Source: Nonomuraea turcica (lineage in GTDB: Bacteria; Actinomycetota; Actinomycetes; Streptosporangiales; Streptosporangiaceae). From it: a stretch of 64,000 bases of DNA. How positions within the stretch are numbered: position 1 is the first letter of the stretch; each line of letters opens with the position of its first letter. The notes beneath the pieces are model-generated. The model was not told the DNA's origin, ran no database searches, and saw only the letters and a list, made by a program, of their open reading frames with translations. Shown here piece by piece: positions 61,296 to 64,000 of this stretch. Where the stretch lies: contig NZ_JAUZQF010000006.1 in NCBI RefSeq assembly GCF_030718205.1, forward strand, positions 186,001 to 250,000, given 5' to 3'. The position numbers and the translations under genes were made by a program.

Positions 61296-62723
61296 TCAGG
61301 CGAGAGGTTCCATCGCGGGATGATCGAACGGCCTGACCTGTTCGATCTGCGCCGCCACTCTGATCAGCAGGTCCTCCCTGCCGGTAGCCGCGACGAGCTG
61401 CACGCCTACCGGCAGGCCGGCCGCGGTCCTGTGCAGCGGCAACGAAATGGCCGGCTGCCCGGTCGCGTTGACCGGCGAGGTGTACGACACGGCGTGCCCC
61501 GTCCTGCCGAAGGCGAGGCTGAGGTCGTCCGGCGTGATCCAGCCGAGCGGGAACGGTGCGACACCGAGCGACGGCATCAGCAGCAGGTCGTGGCCGGCTC
61601 GCCACCACGTGGCCATGCGGCGGCGGAAGACGTCCATCCACTGCGTGGCCCGGATGTGGTCGACCGCGCTGTGCGTGCGCGCGACGCTGACCATGGCGGC
61701 GTTGCGCGGCTCCAGTTCCTCCAGCTCGACCGGCTTGCCGCGGAGCTCGCCCAGGCTCGCAACCTGCGCGGCGAGGTTGTTGGCCACGATCGCGCCGAAG
61801 TGCCCGGAGAAGTCGCGGTCACCGAGCGCTTCGGGGCCGCCCGGCGCCACGTCATGGCCGAGCGACTCCAGCAGCGCCGCCGCCCTGGCGACGGCCTCGG
61901 TCAGCTCGGGCACGTCGGGCACGTCACCTCTCGGGTGCGTGGTGACGTACCCGATCCGCAGCCGCCCCGGGTCCCTGCCGACCTCGGCGGCCAGCGGCCC
62001 CGGCAGGGCGGGCGCGTCGTACGGGTCGCCGGGGTGGAAGCCCGAGACGACGTCGAGCGCCGCGGCCGTGTCGCGGACTGTCCTGGTGACGAACCCCGGG
62101 CACGAGAAGCCGCTCCAGCCCTCCCCCAGGGCCGGCCCCAGGCTCACCCGCCCGCGCGACGGCTTGAGCCCCACCAGCCCGCACAGGGACGCGGGGATGC
62201 GGATCGACCCGCCGCCGTCGCTGGCGGTGGCCAGCGCGACCATCCCCGCCGCCACCGCCGCGGCCGAGCCGCCGCTGGACCCGCCGGCCGAGTACGCCGG
62301 ATCGTACGGGTTCCGCGTCGGCCCGAACGCCACCGGCTCGGTGGTGATCGTGCTGCCGAACTCGGGCGTGTTCGTCCGCCCGAGCACCACGAACCCGGCC
62401 TCGCGCAGCCGCGTGACCCCATAGCCGTCCTCGGCCACCTCGACACCGTCCCGCACCGCGGAGCCCGCGGCGTACGGCTCACCCACCTGCCGCCACCCGA
62501 GGTCCTTCAGCAGGATCGGCACGCCCGCGAACGGCCCACCCGCCGGTACGGAGTCGAGCTCGGCCAGCGCACGCTCGAAGCGGCGGTGGACTACGGCGTT
62601 GAGCTCGCCGTCGCGGGCCTCGATGGCGGCGATCGCGGCCTCGGCCAGCTCTCGTGGTGACACCTGGCCGTTCTTGATCGCCAGCGCCTGCCCGACCGCG
62701 TCCAGCCTCAGTACGTCACGCAT
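61296..62723 (-). CDS. Amidase (amidase-signature family)
   Basis: 475 residues: catalytic Lys73 (ILLKDLGW), cis-Ser in AYSAGGSSGGSAAAVAAG (~147-153), and nucleophile Ser173 (DGGGSIRIPAS). It hydrolyses amide bonds; substrate unknown. It is 3 bases downstream of the LLM gene on the same strand and is probably co-transcribed. Confidence 0.92.
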   Translation of the reverse strand: MRDVLRLDAVGQALAIKNGQVSPRELAEAAIAAIEARDGELNAVVHRRFERALAELDSVPAGGPFAGVPILLKDLGWRQVGEPYAAGSAVRDGVEVAEDGYGVTRLREAGFVVLGRTNTPEFGSTITTEPVAFGPTRNPYDPAYSAGGSSGGSAAAVAAGMVALATASDGGGSIRIPASLCGLVGLKPSRGRVSLGPALGEGWSGFSCPGFVTRTVRDTAAALDVVSGFHPGDPYDAPALPGPLAAEVGRDPGRLRIGYVTTHPRGDVPDVPELTEAVARAAALLESLGHDVAPGGPEALGDRDFSGHFGAIVANNLAAQVASLGELRGKPVELEELEPRNAAMVSVARTHSAVDHIRATQWMDVFRRRMATWWRAGHDLLLMPSLGVAPFPLGWITPDDLSLAFGRTGHAVSYTSPVNATGQPAISLPLHRTAAGLPVGVQLVAATGREDLLIRVAAQIEQVRPFDHPAMEPLA

Positions 62724-62726
62724 CCG

Positions 62727-63686
62727 CTACTCCTTAGGCGCCAGGTCCCGTACAGCCTGCTCGATGGGAATCTCCCCGCCCGGGATGGGGGCGAGGACGG
62801 GGGTGTCGAGCCCGTTGTCCACGTACTGCTGGATCCTGGCCCGGCAGGTGGCCGCGTCGCCGTGCACGATCAGCGCGTCCACCACGTCGTCGGGGATGGC
62901 CTTGAGCGCCGCCTGGCGGTCGCCGGCCGCCCACGCCTCGTGCATGGGACGCAGCACCTCGCCCCGGCCCAGCCAGTCGTGGAACGCGGCGTACACGGGG
63001 ACGGTCAGGTAACTGGCCAGCATCCACCTGGCCATTTCGCGCACTTTGTCGGTGTCCTCGCTCACGCACACGAACAGGCGGGCGATCAGCTCGGTGTCCG
63101 GGCCGATCTCGGCGCGTACCCGGCGCACGTCCTCGGGGGAGAGCCAGTTCGTGATCGCGCCGTCGGCCTCCTCGGCGGCCAGATGGAGCATCCGGGGCCG
63201 CAGCGCGGCCAGCACGATCTTCGGCGGGACCTTGGGCGCCCGCTCCAGCTTGAACCCCTTGATCTCGAACGTCTCGTACGCCTCCGAGACCTTCTCTCCG
63301 GCCAGCGCCTTCTTCAGGAAGCGCAACGTGTCGCGGGTACGCGCGTACGGCTTGGTGAACTCGCCGGCGTTCCAGCGCTCGACAATCGCCGGCGAGGACG
63401 CGCCGATGCCCAGCACGAACCGCCCGGGCGCCAGGTCGGCCAGCGTGGCCGCGGACATGGCCAGCAGCCCCGGGCCGCGGGTGGAGACGGGCACGATGGC
63501 GCTGCCCAGCCTGATCCCCGGCGCCCACTGGGCGGCCAGGGCCAGCGGCGTGAACCCGTCGGCCCCATTGACCTCGGCCGACCACGCGTCGGTGTAGCCG
63601 AGCCCCGGCAGCTCCGCGATGAGTTCCTGGGACCTCGGCAGGGAGCGGTCGTAGAAGGGGATCGTCATGCCCCAGTTCTGCGTCAT
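62727..63686 (-). CDS. LLM-class F420/flavin oxidoreductase
   Basis: 319 residues, luciferase-like TIM barrel: ELPGLGYTDAWSAEVNGADG, RLGSAIVPVSTRGPGLLAMS, PGRFVLGIGASSPAIVERWN. Such proteins are common F420-dependent enzymes in actinomycetes. It is the first gene of an operon with the amidase and lies just downstream of a TetR gene and an operator-like site. Confidence 0.88.
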   Translation of the reverse strand: MTQNWGMTIPFYDRSLPRSQELIAELPGLGYTDAWSAEVNGADGFTPLALAAQWAPGIRLGSAIVPVSTRGPGLLAMSAATLADLAPGRFVLGIGASSPAIVERWNAGEFTKPYARTRDTLRFLKKALAGEKVSEAYETFEIKGFKLERAPKVPPKIVLAALRPRMLHLAAEEADGAITNWLSPEDVRRVRAEIGPDTELIARLFVCVSEDTDKVREMARWMLASYLTVPVYAAFHDWLGRGEVLRPMHEAWAAGDRQAALKAIPDDVVDALIVHGDAATCRARIQQYVDNGLDTPVLAPIPGGEIPIEQAVRDLAPKE

Positions 63687-63714
63687 TCACGGCCTCCAGA
63701 TCTTTAAGGCCGAC

Positions 63715-63734
63715 CATACCAACCGCTCGGTATG
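63715..63734. promoter_or_regulatory. Inverted repeat upstream of the LLM gene
   Basis: CATACC (63715-63720) and GGTATG (63729-63734) flank an 8-base spacer, 28 bases before the LLM start and 5 bases past the TetR stop. It is the kind of site a TetR dimer binds. Confidence 0.5.
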
Positions 63735-63739
63735 TTCCC

Positions 63740-64000
63740 CTAGGCGCGCAACTCGTGGACCGCCGCGATGAAGTCCTTCGTGATGCCCCGCAGCCCGGGC
63801 AGGTGGGACAGCCCGACCAGCCGGTCCACCAGCGGCACCGTGACCTCGATCAGCCGGTACGTGCGTGCGCAGCCCGGCGAGGTGTCGTGCACCCAGAACA
63901 GGACCATGCCCATGAACAGCAGCCAGAGCAGCTCGGGCAGCTCCTCCCGTAGCTCGGCGTTCATGCGGTCACGCGATCCCTCGACGACCTCGCGGTAAAG
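63740..64000 (-). CDS. TetR-family regulator, C-terminal part (cut by window edge)
   Basis: The visible 86 codons, read to the window end, match the C-terminal ligand domain of a TetR regulator: SRDRMNAELREELPELLWLL, FWVHDTSPGCARTYRLIE, GLRGITKDFIAAVHEL. The N-terminal helix-turn-helix lies beyond 64000. It is upstream of the LLM/amidase pair on the same strand. Confidence 0.75.
   Translation of the reverse strand, partial: LYREVVEGSRDRMNAELREELPELLWLLFMGMVLFWVHDTSPGCARTYRLIEVTVPLVDRLVGLSHLPGLRGITKDFIAAVHELRA

Overview
The window is high-GC chromosomal DNA from an actinomycete. The lineage markers are a DUF3073 small protein, an SCO5389-family protein, F420/flavin-type LLM oxidoreductases, two LytR-CpsA-Psr enzymes, a SARP/AfsR regulator and a giant LuxR (LAL) regulator. 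The style fits Streptosporangiaceae (for example Nonomuraea), but this is an inference from gene families and not a species call. I see no rRNA, tRNA, CRISPR array or intact insertion sequence.

Layout. 1-3.6 kb is a decayed accessory patch: a TolB-like propeller gene made of six 132-bp repeats whose signal peptide lies in another frame, strong hairpins, a small membrane ORF, and a family-8 polysaccharide lyase that loses its C-terminal domain. 3.6-9 kb holds a double-AsnC regulator divergent from an MFS exporter, an anti-sigma-type ATPase and a lone molybdenum hydroxylase large subunit. 9-15 kb holds an overlapping cluster of 4-TM protein, multicopper oxidase and NTF2-like protein, divergent from a NarL-type two-component pair, then a sulfite-oxidase-like protein, a flavin reductase and a zinc-ribbon operon. 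15-22 kb holds an LCP transferase, a LAL regulator, an alpha/beta hydrolase, and a TetR/P450 pair around a clear operator. 22-25.4 kb holds DUF3073, ArsR, menB with an overlapping APH(6)-type kinase, and a quinone oxidoreductase behind a SoxR-box promoter.

25.5-33 kb is the most distinctive part. Three genes with overlapping stop/start codons encode a YqiJ-like OB-fold membrane protein, a YqiK-like flotillin and a 1607-residue AAA ATPase. They look like one membrane-anchored machine of unknown function.

33-39 kb is a run of regulator/enzyme pairs, most with recognisable palindromic operators: MarR with an FAD monooxygenase, LysR with a DapA-like lyase, TetR with a quinone reductase, then a serine hydrolase. 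39-49.6 kb holds an MFS transporter, a membrane-anchored methyltransferase, a second LCP protein, a TPR protein, a CooC/ParA-like ATPase, the SCO5389-family protein, an LLM oxidoreductase, RNase HII, LysR with an aminotransferase, and a GNAT. 49.8-57.8 kb holds an AfsR-type regulator, an N6-type methyltransferase, a zinc-ribbon protein, an odd hydroxyacid dehydrogenase with a duplicated tail, TetR, GNAT and an HxlR regulator whose 3' end runs into a 75-bp tandem repeat. 58-64 kb holds SURF1, a tyrosine phosphatase, an amidohydrolase, a YkvA protein, an amidase, an LLM oxidoreductase and the C-terminus of a TetR regulator cut by the window edge.

Most clusters are small regulator-plus-enzyme units. 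Start codons were chosen from ribosome-binding sites, stop/start overlaps and family length where these were visible.
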